Source: Macrolepiota albuminosa
Lineage: Eukaryota; Basidiomycota; Agaricomycetes; Agaricales; Agaricaceae
Reading direction: 5' to 3'
Length of the DNA stretch: 64,000 nt
Assembly: GCA_027475525.1 (NCBI GenBank)
Contig: JAMWFC010000005.1
Location: 1,116,001 to 1,180,000, forward strand
Part shown: piece after piece, positions 45,629 through 57,572 of the stretch
Layout: the number at the start of each line of letters is the position of its first letter
Position numbering within the stretch: position 1 is the stretch's first letter
Position numbers and translations under genes: made by a program
Notes under the pieces: generated by a model
Seen by the model: only the letters and a program-made list of their open reading frames with translations
Databases searched by the model: none
Told to the model about the DNA's origin: nothing

Positions 45629-48600
45629 TTCCTTCTGTGTTGAAGCTGATAGCTCAGATTTTGCTACTGAAGCTGTCTTTTCTTAGCAATCAAAGAAGGA
45701 TGGCAAGTGGCATCCTGTAGCTTTCTACTTCAAGAGCCTCAGTACTGTGGAGCAAAATTATGAGATCCATGACAAGGAGATGCTGGCTATCATTTGGTCA
45801 TTTGAGGAGTGGCAACATTTCCTTGAGGGTGCCAGGCATAAGTTTGAGGTGTGGACTGATCACAAAAACTTAGAGTACTTTCAGATGGCCAAGAAACTTA
45901 ACAACCAATAGGCTCAATGGTCCTTGTATCTGGCCAACTTTGACTTCTCCCTACATTACAAACCTGGATGGTAATGAGCTCCTACTACAACTGGCCACAG
46001 ATAGCACCAATACCCACACCTCATGTTAGCCCACTGGTACCATCAGAAGTGGCATGCTCTAGCACTTCCAGCACTAATTTTTCCATATTTTTACACTAAT
46101 AACTCACAGCTACAGCCTCCAATTACTCTTGGACCACTTTTTATGGCACTACTGATTCTTAGCACCACTGTTGACACCTTGCCACACCTTGCCACTTGCA
46201 CTTCATGGCTATACATTTACATAAACACTTGGCATCAGTCAATTCAGAATAATGCTCTTAGCCAGTGGCAGCGCTTACAGGATGAAATGATGAAGTATTT
46301 TCATGACAGCATCATTATGGACCTTTTTATCATACAATTCAATTTACAGCATTTACTTACATTCTTATCAGTTTGCCACCCTCTAGCAACACCTAGCCTC
46401 TTAGCATCGGCTAACTTCCTTACTATAAATACTTACTTTTTGTTAATAGTACATCATCAATTTGGCAGTAGGGATTGTATTCCAATATTTTGGTCACCAT
46501 ATGCAACAGACTACTTTTTGTTGACTGTGTCAAGCAAGAGGACTCTGCTTTAGTTTTCTATCTCTCTCTCTCTAGCGCCTTGCAACTATGGCTTGGCCTT
46601 TGTGCTTAGATCTGCTAAGCAATCTTGTCCTTTTATTATTCCATTCTAGGTGCTAACACTTAGCACCTCTTAGCACTTTTCCTTAGCGACTCTCTCCCAC
46701 ATCTCTTAGTGCCTTCCTTAGCAACTCTCCTGTGCCTCCTAGCACTATTTCTTAGCAACTCTTAGCACTCTCATACCACATTTTGGAGCCTTACACAAGT
46801 GCCTTCAATCACCTACTTTCCTTGCCACCAACCTTTTGCCTCCCATGTGTTCTCTGGGACCTATCCAGGACTCTCTCATACACTTAGCATGCCCAAAGCT
46901 ATATTGGCTAAGTAGCTGTACTAGTGATAGTGCATGCCTCCAGCCTGATTTGGGCATCATCAACAGAGCATGGGCAAGCCAGATGCACTTTCTGGATGAG
47001 CAGACCATGGTTCAGGAGCTAGCAACAATGACAATATTGTACTCCTAAAGCCAGAACTGTTTGCAATCCATGCTATAGAGAGTGTAGTTGGCCAGGGAGA
47101 AGAAGTGAGCATCCTTTGAAACATCTGCTGAGGTAACTGGGAGGGTACTCAGGAAGATCTGGTAGCCAAGGCTGCCCTGGCCTTGCATGCTCAAGAGAGA
47201 ACTAGAGTAAAATCAGTCTGCACCAACAAGTGGTCCTTGGAGAATGGTCTTCTCACCTTCTGGGAGCACATTTATGTTCCCAACCTGCCAGACCTATGAA
47301 GGCAGATTGTAGAGCAGCACCATGACTCTTGGATTGCAGGTCATCCTGGCAGATAGAAGATACTGGAGCTGGTCTCTCAGAATTACTGGTGGCCTCAAAT
47401 GTCACAGTATATTGGCTCCTACACCTCCACCTGTGACCTCTGTCTTTAGACTAAGCCTTGTTGTCAGCCTTCCATGGGATAGCTTCATTTTTTGCCTATT
47501 CTAGCTGAGCATTAGAGTGTGGCCTTGGTAGACTTCATTGTTGAGTTACCAGACTCTTATGGATATGATGTGATCATAGTGGTAATAGATCTCTGTGGCA
47601 AGCATGCTCATTTCATTCTGACACACACCACTTGCTCTGCTATAGGCACTACTAATCTGTATTGAAAGCATGTCTGAAAACTCCATGAATTGTCAAATGC
47701 CTATGTCTCAGACCATGGACCTCAATTTGTGGCAGAGTTTACCAGAGAACTGTATCGCCTCCTCCATGTCAAATTCCACACTTCCATAGCCTACCACCCT
47801 CAGTCTGATGGCCCAACTAAGCATGTCAACCAAGAGCTAGAACAGTACCTCTGGCTCTTCTGCAATGAACAACAGGATGACTGGGATAACCTGTTACCAG
47901 AGGCAGAGTTTCAGTATAACAACCATATACATGCTGCTACCCAGATGTCTCCTTTCCTTCTAGATACTAGTCAACACCCTCAGATAGAATTTGAGCCTTG
48001 TGGACAACCCTCAGAGAATGAAGCCGTCAATGAGTTCATAGACTGGATGAAGAAAACCCAGAAGGAAGCCAAGGCTGCCTTAACTAAGGCAAAGGATGAC
48101 ATGGCCTGCTACTACAATTGTGGATGAACTCCAGCCCCCAAGTACAAGTCTGGAGATCAAGTCTATCTGGATGCCTCTGACATTGCTACTACCTGGACCT
48201 TCTCAGAAGCTCTCTCATCATCATCTGGGCCCCTTTTCTATAGTAAGGCAGGTAGGCCCACTAGCCTATTGACTCAAGCTGCCTAGTGGAATGAGTCAAC
48301 TCCACCCAGTATTCAGTGTGGTGAAGCTCTCTCCTGCACCAGATGATTCAATTCCAGGTCAACATCCACAGCCACCCCCACCTCCAGTTCTGGTAGACAA
48401 CAAGAAAGAGTACAAAGTGGAATGGATCCTAGACAGCTGACTCTTTAGAAACAAGCTTTAGTTCAAGATCAAGTAGAAGGGCTATGGAATCAAGAACATC
48501 TTCTGGGAGCCACAAGAGAATGTCTAGGCTCCTGCCTTGATCCAGAAATTCTATCAACAGCATCCCAATGCTCCCTGGGCAATCAGAGGCCTCTATTCTC

Positions 48601-48644
48601 TTTTCAAAGTGAATCAGGCCATCCAGAACTACTTCTATCTAGCA
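45629..48644 (+). pseudogene. Chromodomain Gypsy retrotransposon 2 pol remnant
   Basis: Plus-strand frame, 5' truncated at the R1 junction. RNase H: EADSSDFATEAVFSQ, KWHPVAFY, EIHDKEMLAIIWSFEEW, HKNLEYF. After an R4 insertion (45969-46965) it resumes GKPDALSG, IVLLKPELFAIHAI. Integrase: VPNLPDL, RQIVEQHHDS, VDFIVELPDSYGYD, VSDHGPQFVAEF, YHPQSDGPTKHVNQ. The chromodomain end is EYKVEWILDS and KGYGIKNIFWEP, then an FYQQHPNAPWAIR tail. Many TAG/TGA/TAA stops and very few CpGs. Confidence 0.87.
45969..46965 (+). mobile_element. R4-family long LTR-like repeat (copy 1) inside Gypsy 2
   Basis: About 1 kb, from TGGTAATGAG to TTTGGGCATCATCAACA. It is similar along its length to 54834-55891 and, at the 3' end, to 50560-50680. 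It contains a degenerate ~20-25 bp minisatellite built on TTAGCACCT/TTAGCAACTCT (46560-46780). It interrupts Gypsy 2 between YKPG and GKPDALSG. A clean target duplication is not visible. Confidence 0.75.
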
Positions 48645-50680
48645 TGTTGATGATGCCCAAAAGTAGATCAGTGGTGGATATGGTTTATGGTGATAGAACC
48701 CCATACAGGATCAGTGCATCAACAGCAGGCCACGGCAGCGTGGCACCAGCTCAGGATACCTTAGTGCATGCTAATTAACTAATTTTGGCAATATTTGACA
48801 GCCATGCACAGCAAGAAGCAGATCTGATCAATCATAGTGCTGATGGCAGACAGAATGACAACTGACAGATGGCATCAGTCACTGATGACAGCACTTAGCA
48901 AGAAGACTAATGATCTATCAAAAACTGATGGACAGCTTGGCATTTGACCTTGGCATCTGATATTACTTAGCACCTCAATTTGGCATCTTAGTATCTTGGA
49001 CAGACAGAAGGTTGATGGATTGATGGTTTAGCATTGCAATCTGCCACCTGGCATTGCTAAACATATTGAATAGATGGTAGGGATCTGAAACCATTGGAGC
49101 CACCCCATAAATTTTCCAAGTTTACTGCACTTTGGCGTTATTAGTTACTTGGCAACGGTGAACTCCTTGTAGTATAAAAAGTACTTACCGACTTGTGCAT
49201 AAAGACCAGAACAGAGTTTTCTGCCCCACTTACTCTAGTCTCCCTTATGGTCTAAGTCTCATTTATGGTCAGCAACATTGAAGTAGTCAGCAGTTGCAGA
49301 CTATCGCTATCCAACAATATCCTTGTGCCTTGCATCTACAGCAGGCATTGACGTCGCTTAGACTTTGCTAAGCTTACTGTATTCTTGCCACTCATATTGC
49401 CATGTTCACTTACTGCTTCTTCCACAGGCACTTTTACCTTAGTGCTTGACACTTGCTGACCCCCTTTCCTGACTTTACCTTATTTTATAGATGTTGATGA
49501 TGCCAACTGTGATTGGGTGCACTGGACGTATACGCAGTACAATGCCGTCTCCAGTGCTTGGCATATGTAGTTGTGAGGAGTCCTGACAGGGTCCCGGTGT
49601 GCTCAAGCAAAGTGATAGAACAATGTGCTAGATGATAGCGCCTTGGGTGCTACCTAGCAGACGGTAAGTGTCGTGGTTTAAATAAAGATATAGAAGAAAA
49701 AACGAGTAGCACAGTGTAATGTGCCCATAGGTGGCACCATAAATGACGAAGACAAGATAGACGAGGCTAGCGCCCAACTTAGTAACAAAGTCAGATAAAG
49801 CTAGCACAATTTGAATGCTAAGTGTAACTGGATGCTCAAGAGGTTACAATTTGTTGGTATATACATGTGAAGTAGCTATCTTATATACTATGCGCTACTG
49901 TATTTTCCAAGATAAGTCCATCTGTGGTGCTACCTCCTAGCGCCTCTCCTCATGGTTTCCTCTAATGGTGACCTGTCAATGGCAACCTTTTGCACATGGA
50001 TGATGGTGACTGACAGCGTTATGATACACGGCGACCAATGACAACTCTAAATTGACTTAGAATTATACAGGTCTGCTCACTTTTACTATAACTCTGATTG
50101 GCCAGGCTGTTCTGGGGTATGGTCAGAAAATCCTTGACAGATGCCATAAGCGCTAATGTCAGCGCTACTCATTGTACCAGTTCCTGACAGGTCCAGATGT
50201 TGGGTTTAAATATATCCTGTGCCGCCGTCATTGATCCTTTTAGACTTCTGATTGAAGTGCTTTGTCAAGTAGCAGCGCCTACTGCTGACTCCTTCTAGAA
50301 GTGATCAGAGTTTTGTTAGAGTCTCATCCCACCATCATGTTAGCGCTATACATTCTGAGCCTCCTTTGTCTTTAAAATAGGTGAATGGAGTGTGCTAAAG
50401 GCCTAGTAACTGATTAGAGTAAATGGATAAGTCCTGCAATAGAGCAACAGAGCTAGGGCTGCTCTGTACTCAAACTGGTCACTAGAGTCTCCAGTGTGTC
50501 AAGTGTTGGTCGGCCTATAATGTCCCTTGATGCGCTCAGTCCGAGTAGAAGCCTATCAACGTGATCTCTGAGACCTGCCCGGGACTCCCCTCAATACCTT
50601 AAGCACGCCCAACGCAAGCTTTAGGCTCAGTAACACTATTTTTACATTTGTTACTGACCAAACTTTGGGCATCATCAACG
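48645..50680. mobile_element. R4-type repeats with TGTTGATGATGCC termini
   Basis: TGTTGATGATGCCC at 48645 and TGTTGATGATGCC at 49492 are the inverted complement of GGGCATCATCAAC at 50667-50679. The segment 49492-50680 (about 1.19 kb) therefore has ~13-bp inverted termini. Its last 120 bp resemble the end of R4 copy 1 (GACCTGCCCGGGACTC / GACCTATCCAGGACTC). TATA-like AGTATAAAAAG (49173) and TTTAAATATAT (50207) suggest LTR promoters. No ORF. Confidence 0.6.
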
Positions 50681-51629
50681 GCTACTGACCTGTATAAAAT
50701 GTGTTTGGGTGCACTAAGGGTAGAGGGAGTCCCAGGCAGTTCCCAGAGAACAAGTCAGAAAATGAGTTGAATGGCAAGATTTGGTGAAAGTTGGTAACAA
50801 TAGTTGGTAAAAATGGGTGGCAAGGGAGATGTGCTAATGACAAAGTGCACCTAAAGGATAAGGGGAGGTAGATAAGAGTAAGTGTGGCAAAGGACACAGC
50901 AAGGAAACTAGAGGCTTAGCAATGACTAAGCTGTGTGATGCCTGCCATAAGTGCAAGGCATGTAGGTTCTATAAGCATAACTGTAGCAAGCAGGCTAAGA
51001 GTGTTTAGACAGTTGGCAACTATGAACTTAGTTAGCTCAAAAGAAATCTGAACTGTGAGGTGAACTGAGGGGTGTAAACTGGGGTGCTCTGTTCTGTGGT
51101 AACTAGTGACAATGGTAACTATTTATAGTAAAAAACAAGTTTTCCATTGCCAAGTAGCTAAGGGTCGCCAAGGGGTGGTGAGTTGTAAATAATGTAATTA
51201 AACGTCATGCATTAAACTAAATATTGAGAAATGAAGCAAGAAAGCTGTCCATCTGACTGAGGGAGGGGTGCTAAGAGGCATCAGGCACCAGAATAAACGT
51301 CAGGCCATCTGTTACAAGTAAATGGCATTATTCCTATTTTGTAAGTGTTGTCATTGGCTAGCTGTGCTATGTGCTGATTGATTGATACTACCTGTCAATG
51401 TTTGCTAGCGGCATGATGCTAGCCAGCTGCTGCCAGTGCTATCACTGATCAGATCCATTGCTTGCCATGCATGGCCATTGAGTAAGGCCTAAAATGGATA
51501 AATCATGTGTGCCAAGTTCGGAATGCATGTAGCAAGGTGTCTGGAGCCAATGCCAAGCCTGCCATTGATGCACCTAGCCTGTGTGGGGTTCTATCAATGT
51601 CAAGACACCATGCTCTAGAGGGGGAGTAA
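50681..51629 (+). other. Unassigned repeat-derived sequence with a Cys-rich ORF scrap
   Basis: No long ORF. At 50928-51008 a short frame reads KLCDACHKCKACRFYKHNC, a cysteine pattern that could be a decayed zinc motif. The right edge TAGAGGGGGAG (51616-51626) resembles a polypurine tract directly before R1 copy e. Confidence 0.4.
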
Positions 51630-52225
51630 TGTCAGGGAACTCCTCATTTCTTCCTTCTTTCACTCCTTATTTCTTCACTCTTCTTTCATTCATTCTCTTA
51701 TTCCTTTTGTTATTCTCTCATTTTACTGTTTCTATTCTTTTAACACTATCTGTTAGTACTATTCTCAGCTCTTGAGGTGCTCTGGTTCTTTATCTCATTT
51801 TACTGTTTCTATTCTTTTAACACTATCTGTTAGTACTATTCTCAGCTCTTGAGGTGCTCTGGTTCTTTAGCTATCATTCAGACAAGTGTGGGCCCTTCAG
51901 CACTGCATACAGACTGCTTATATAAGCTGGAGTTTGTCTTTCTGACCTCCAAAGTCTAGAGTTTTCCTGCCTTGTTTGTGCACTTGTTTGTTTAGGCAAT
52001 TTTTGAGTTTTTAAAGTTTTGTTGTACTGTACAGTTGTTTTCCATGCTTCAGAGGCCCCAGAAGTGTCCAACTTGGCATAGGGAATCCATAGACTTGTTC
52101 TCTTTAAATCTCCCTCTGCCAGGTGAGTAGTTATTATGATATTGTTAGTATATACTCTAATATACTTTGGATCTCCCTCTGCCAGCTGGGTGACTGAGCC
52201 ATAGCCTCCAGAGGTTGCCCTTACA
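51630..52225 (+). mobile_element. R1-family LTR (copy e)
   Basis: Full R1, TGTCAGGGAACTCC...GTTGCCCTTACA, including a 77-bp duplication at 51716-51869. The purine tract just upstream suggests it is the 3' LTR of a plus-strand element. Flanks AGTAA and CACTC do not match. Confidence 0.88.
51716..51869. repeat. Perfect 77-bp tandem duplication in R1 copy e
   Basis: Copies 51716-51792 and 51793-51869 are identical. Same position type and same period as the other five. Confidence 0.95.
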
Positions 52226-54479
52226 CACTCCTGCCCTCGCTTGTTCAGCCACATAACCAATGCTGGTGCCCACCCTCAAGCTCTGGACCCCACCAATCAA
52301 CCCTGGTACACAGCCCTATACAGCCAATGGGCCTCGACTGACTTCCTGACACCACAACAGGCCCTGACCAATTCTTCCAGCACCACACCCATACCTAGAC
52401 TATACACCACACAGGACTCATACCTGGACAATACACTGCACAGGACTGACTGCATGGAGCACAGCTCCAGAACTCATCCAAATGACCTGGATCTTACCCA
52501 CCATAGGTATTTAACTTGCAGCCAGCAACTCATTACACTAGTCTTGATATTGCCATAACTTCTGCCTCTATACCCATCTGCTTATTTTGTACAACTTGCT
52601 CAACCTATTTTCTTCTCTCCAAAAGTTTCCCAGTTCACTAAGTCTCACTTCAATCTTCTCTTCTGTTTCCTGGTCTCAGTCTTCCTTCCCAATCTCCTCC
52701 TCATTGTCTCTCTGCCCTTCCCAGCTCTGCTCTTCTTCATCGCCTCTTGGACTTAGCCTGAGATCCTGCCTACTTGCCTCTTCAAACTCCAGCATCCTCC
52801 ATACATCCTAGAGAACCCTCATGCCTTACCCAAAACTCCAGAGCTTGCCCACCATGGCTTGGAGACATCCTGTAGACTTTGAGTCTATCTAGTAAGGACC
52901 CACTTGCAATCAGAAGCCCCCATCATCAGCAGAACCTGACAATCTCCAATCATACATACTCCAGTTTGACCTCTAATAAGCAAATCATACATGCTCATCT
53001 GAGTTCATAGTCTTCAATCATACATGCCTACCTCTACTCTACTTCTAACAAGAATCCCAAAATCTCCATCTCCTGCCTCCAGAAACCTCTTACTATAAAA
53101 ACTATACATCACACTTGTACAAACTACACTACACCAAATCAAGTCTCACTGCCCACCCATGCACAATGTGTTACACCATCATTTTCTCCAACCAACAACC
53201 TCAGACATCTGGCTATATCCACACTATGTAACATTGTACCTCATCCCCCAAATTCTCTTAACTTTTATAAACCTTCTGTCAGTATTTCATATAAGCACAC
53301 CACAATCAATGATGTCACTGTTCTTTCTTTCACATCATGCACCACTGTTGTTCCCTACTGGCTTTTCCTCCATTGTCCATTCATCTCACCTACAACTCTG
53401 ATACAAAACTGTTGCATTGTCATTCTCATGTATATATACACTCTGTCAGGTTCTGCTGAGTCAGGAGCTTTTCCAGAAAACAACGCCCTTATGAGGTGGA
53501 CTTGATCTATGTGTACTCAGGTGTCTGGAACTCTGGACCATGCTCCAGAGTTCAAGATGTGAACAAGGGAATTTTTAGAGTTGGGGACTTAGTCTGGGAA
53601 TTGAGGAAGTCAAAGGGGGTTAAGGAGTTAGGGTCAAGTCGAGAACTGGGGGTTCTAAGACAAGACCAGGGTTAGTAAACTTAAATTATGGAGTGTGTAC
53701 CAATCTCAAGAGCACACATATCAATCAAAGTGTGCCAGTCAGTGCATATCAGTCAAAACCAAAGAGCATGCAAACAATCAGTGTAATATCAAGACTACAG
53801 TAATACAAGTGGGTGGCTACTCTTTAAGTACATGTAGGGGTCACTCTAGGTTCCTGAGGGGTTCTGGGATGTCTGGAGCAGTTTCAGGAGTTAATGGGTG
53901 GTGGTGGGTGGAAGGGGAATTGTATACTAGGGATCGTGCATGTGGAGCACATGATCAATTGGCATGGAGAGAATGCTGTGATGTGTGATGTGTGATAGCC
54001 AGGGTGATTGGCATGATCTGATCATTGATTGTGGGATAATGGCCATGCTAGCAGGTGGTTCTGAGGTCTGTGATGCAGGGCTGTCAGAGGCATGTGTGAT
54101 GGCAGGGTTTGATGTGTGTGATGGCAGTTCTGGCAGTCATGATGGTGGGAGTTGTGTTATGGGGTTGGCAAAGGAGTCCTGGATGAGGTTCCAGAGGTGT
54201 CCTGGGGGGGTCATGATACAGTCACACTTGGTACTTTACCCTCAGTCAATTGTATTGAACTGAGGGTGAGTCCAAGCAACGTATTCTACACCATGATACA
54301 CTGATAGAACTGCCATAGATAAAGTTGCTTACCATCTGTCAGGTAGTTATAATAAGTCAATTGTATTGAACTGAGGATAAAGTTGCTTACCATCTGTCAG
54401 GTCTATAAGTTTAGGATTGTTGAGTTCTAACACCTTCATATCTCCACCTGCTAGTACCTGTGGATAAACAACTAATTCT
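52226..54479. other. Unassigned decayed repeat sequence
   Basis: C-rich then G-rich blocks with few CpGs. ORFs at 52241-52558 and 53695-54263 show no recognisable domain and have low-complexity composition. A 16-bp perfect inverted pair (52926-52941 / 53444-53459) and an intron-loss-like duplication (54244-54402) lie inside. Confidence 0.4.
54244..54402. repeat. Local duplication whose second copy lacks an intron-like 53-bp segment
   Basis: The first copy is a 22-bp block (54244-54265), a 53-bp GTGAGT...ATAG segment, then a ~26-bp block ending at 54344. The second copy (54355-54402) joins the two blocks directly. The missing segment has perfect GT-AG ends and intron length. Confidence 0.7.
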
Positions 54480-56690
54480 TTGGAGGACTCCCCATGGCCT
54501 AGCTGTGGACAATATCCTGTCTCTCAAACTCTCTCTATCTGCATGAATGAAAATCTTTATAGGACTTCTGTTTTCAATTAAAGAAAGAGCTTGTTAATCA
54601 TATGGAGCAAGCATTCTCTGATTCACACAATTTTGCATCTCTGAAAATATCCCTGAAAATGTATGAATGCCCACCAACTCTACTCTACTGATGACCTTCA
54701 TAGCTTCTCACATTGGTAACACACTGATCCAATTGGTAAAATTATAGATTAATGGTCTCTGCCTCTGGCATAAGTTCAATCACACTCAATAGTATGGCAA
54801 TGACCCTTGGATAAAATCACTCCAAACTAGCACTGCTGATGAGCACCCATTGTAGATGTCCACAGATAGTGTCCACACAAGCACCTCACATTAGTGCATG
54901 GGTACCACTAGGAGTGGCATGTCTTAGCACTTCAGGAGCTAATTTTTGCATATTTTTACACTGATAACTTGCAGCTGGAGCCTGTAATTACTCCAGGACC
55001 ACTTTTTATGGCATCACCTATTCTTAGTACCACTCCTGACACCTTGCCGCACCTTGCCATACACAGACACAGACACTTGGCATTAGTCAATCTAGAATGA
55101 TGCTCTTAGCCAGTGGCAGTGCTAACAGGACAGAATGATGAAATATTTTCATGACAGACAGCTGAGAGTTTCACCTTAGCACCTGACATCGCTTAACACC
55201 TTGCCAACTCAGACTGACAGCATAATTGTGGACTTTTTTACTATATAGTTTAATTCACAGCATTTACTGACACATGAATACTTACTTTTTATTAGTAGTA
55301 CATCATCAATTTGGCAGTAGGGATTGTATCTCAATATTTTGGTCACCCTATGTAACAGACTACTTTTTGTTGACCATGTCAGCAAGAGGACTCTGCTTTA
55401 GTTTTTTCTCTCTCTCTCTGCAATCTCTTAGCACCTTGCAACCACAGCTGGGCATTTGTGCTCAGATCTGCTAAGCAATCCTGTCATTTTATCATCTCTT
55501 TTTAGGTGCTATCACTTAGCACCTCTTAGCACCTTTCCTTGGTGACACTCTCCTGCACCTCTTAGTGCCTGTTCTTGGCAACTCTTCCATGCTGCTTAGC
55601 ACCTTTCCTTGGTGATTATCCTGTGTCTCTTAGCACCTTTTCTTAGCAACTCTCTCTCATGCCTCTTAGCACCTTTCCTTAGCAACTCTTAGCACTCTCT
55701 TGCCACATTTTGAAGCCGTATATAATAAGCACCTCCAATCACCCACTTTCCTTGCCACCAACCTTTTGCCTACTGTGCATTCTCTGGGACCTGTCTGGGA
55801 CTCTCTTACACACTTAGCATGCTCAAAGCTATATTGACTAAGTAGCTGTACTAGTGACAGTGCACCTTAGCCCAATTTGAGTATCATCACTGCTTCACAA
55901 GGAATGTGCTTTAAACATCCACCACATCATCCAATCTCCCTTACACATCTCCACTTACTCCATAACATGCTCAATTTTGCATTTCCTATAAGTCATGCTA
56001 TATAGACTGCTGCCTTGATTGCCTTTTGGAGATGTCACTGACTAGGAAAGTTGCTACCCTTGTCACAAAGAACTTTGACCCCTCTCACAACATTACTGTT
56101 GATTGTAACATACAAGTATCTCATGTTCAAAACCATCAGGCTGTGACTTTACACATTCTTTGGACTAAGACAACATGATTCAATAGTGCTGATTGCTGTT
56201 TGACACAGAGGAATGATTTATTCTGTCCTGTCTGTGCTCTGACAAACCATCTTCTAATCAACCACCCATCTGATGGTTTCTCTCTATTCACTTTTTATGA
56301 CTCTTCTGATAACAGACTTTCACTGACTTTCCTAACAAATTTCTCTCAACTACAAATAGTAACTCTAATTCACATCCACTGTACTCTGCTAACTACTATT
56401 CCACAGAAATTTACTCAACAACAGACCTTGAGATTGTGCATGGACACAGCTATCATATTGGTGGTTCAGTAAAACTATTTTCTGATAGAGTGTCACCTTA
56501 CATCATAATGAAACACAGTAGCTGGAGTTCTCTATGTTTTCTTATATATTGGCAAAAATTAAACACCATTGTGCCAAACACAATTGTCTCAGCATGGGAA
56601 GCTTCATGCCACTGTTTTACCCAAGATCATAACCTTGAAAACATTCTAACTGCTGAATGGTCCAACCCTCTCAATCATGCTTTATCTTGA
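54480..56690 (+). pseudogene. Tyrosine recombinase of the Ngaro-like element, split by an R4 repeat
   Basis: N-terminal core-binding part at 54560-54830: SYGASI, FTQFCISENIPENV, INGLCLWHKFN. After the R4 insertion (54834-55891) the catalytic domain resumes: HLLHNMLNFAFPISHAI, then LGKLL with the first catalytic Arg lost to a stop; later NFDPSHNITVDC, ALTNHLLINHP, GHSYHIGGSVKLF (HxxR now HxxH), SSWSS and FLIYWQKL with the nucleophile Tyr. All changes are transitions. The frame breaks near 56420. Confidence 0.72.
54834..55891 (+). mobile_element. R4-family long LTR-like repeat (copy 2)
   Basis: Colinear with 45969-46965 at similar length, with an expanded TTAGCACCTTTCCTTGG-type minisatellite (55500-55700) and degenerate ends TGCTGATGAG / GTATCATCACT. 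Inserted in the recombinase ORF. Confidence 0.75.
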
Positions 56691-56927
56691 TACTAATATC
56701 AACTATTCCTACCTCACCTGCTTCCCTCACTTACACTACACATGCACTCCACTTACACATCTGGCTTCCATGCATTGTATGTACCTCCTTACCTATATGA
56801 CTCCTGTGTACTTCTACTTTTATATCAAATTAATCCCTGCTCACACTTCTAAAATTTCTTATAGTCAGCATAGTTCCAGTGGGTAGGTATGGCCAAGGTT
56901 GAGCTGTGCCTGGTCAGAGTATTCACT

Positions 56928-57030
56928 GCTCCTACTGCAGCTGTTTCTGCATATGGAATGAGGCACATTCCTCCTGCCAAATCCACTGCCCATTAATCAT
57001 TTATTCATTCTTGTCCATCCCTCCTAACCC
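56928..57030 (+). repeat. Split direct repeat B1
   Basis: About 103 bp (TGCTCCTACTGCAGCTG...CTCCTAACCC), repeated at 57573-57676 with transitions. Confidence 0.75.
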
Positions 57031-57409
57031 AGCCTGTCAAGACTCATTCAAAGATTCTTTCGAAGACTTGAGACTAATGATCGAACATAAGAGGGAGACA
57101 ACTGAGTTAATTGCCTGAAGAAAATTACTGAATACATGAGGTTTTATAGTAGTTAGAATAGGGAAAATCAGAATCAGGATGAGATCGAATAGGGAAAGAT
57201 TTCAGAAATGTAGTACAATGTGATAAAACTAGGGGAAAAATAAGGAGAATAAACATAGGAGAAATACGTAACTAGGAGCAAACAAGATATAGGAAAATGC
57301 TGACAAGAGTTGTTCCAAGTAAATACAAGAGATCGGTAAGTTTGTGACACAGCCTTATTGTAAGCTGAGCTATGTGCCATGCTGGCTAGCCCAGCATGAA
57401 ATAAGGCAG
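57031..57409. other. Spacer between B1 and A2, possibly a small insertion
   Basis: A/G-rich, no ORF. In canonical Ngaro elements B1 and A2 are adjacent, so this ~380 bp may be a later insertion. It contains the palindrome-like TGCTGGCTAGCCCAGCA (57380-57396). Confidence 0.4.
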
Positions 57410-57514
57410 GTGATGTGCAAGGACTTTTTTCCTATTCCTTTTTAAGATATATCCACTAAGGTAATATACAGGTGAAACCCCAACTTGTTTCATCTTACAC
57501 TTCACAAAATTTAC
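57410..57514 (+). repeat. Split direct repeat A2
   Basis: 105 bp matching A1 (22291-22395); CpGs of A1 appear as TG or CA here. Confidence 0.75.
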
Positions 57515-57572
57515 CTTTTTTCCATCCTTAAAATGCTAAGCAACTCTGAAAAGAGCCCACCTGCTCATTTGC

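Noticed and set aside
46560..46780. Repeated TTAGCACCT-type units as a CRISPR-like array
   Set aside because: The units are degenerate, differ in length and have no unique spacers. They form a minisatellite inside an R4 repeat of a eukaryotic genome.
38691..52225. A single intact Gypsy element bounded by R1 LTR copies c/d and e
   Set aside because: No target duplication matches across the ends, gag and most of RT are missing after copy d, and copy d joins RNase H directly. The association is only possible, not shown.
57031..57409. tRNA or other structured RNA gene in the B1-A2 spacer
   Set aside because: No cloverleaf with TTCRA-type arm and paired stems could be drawn; only one short palindrome is present.
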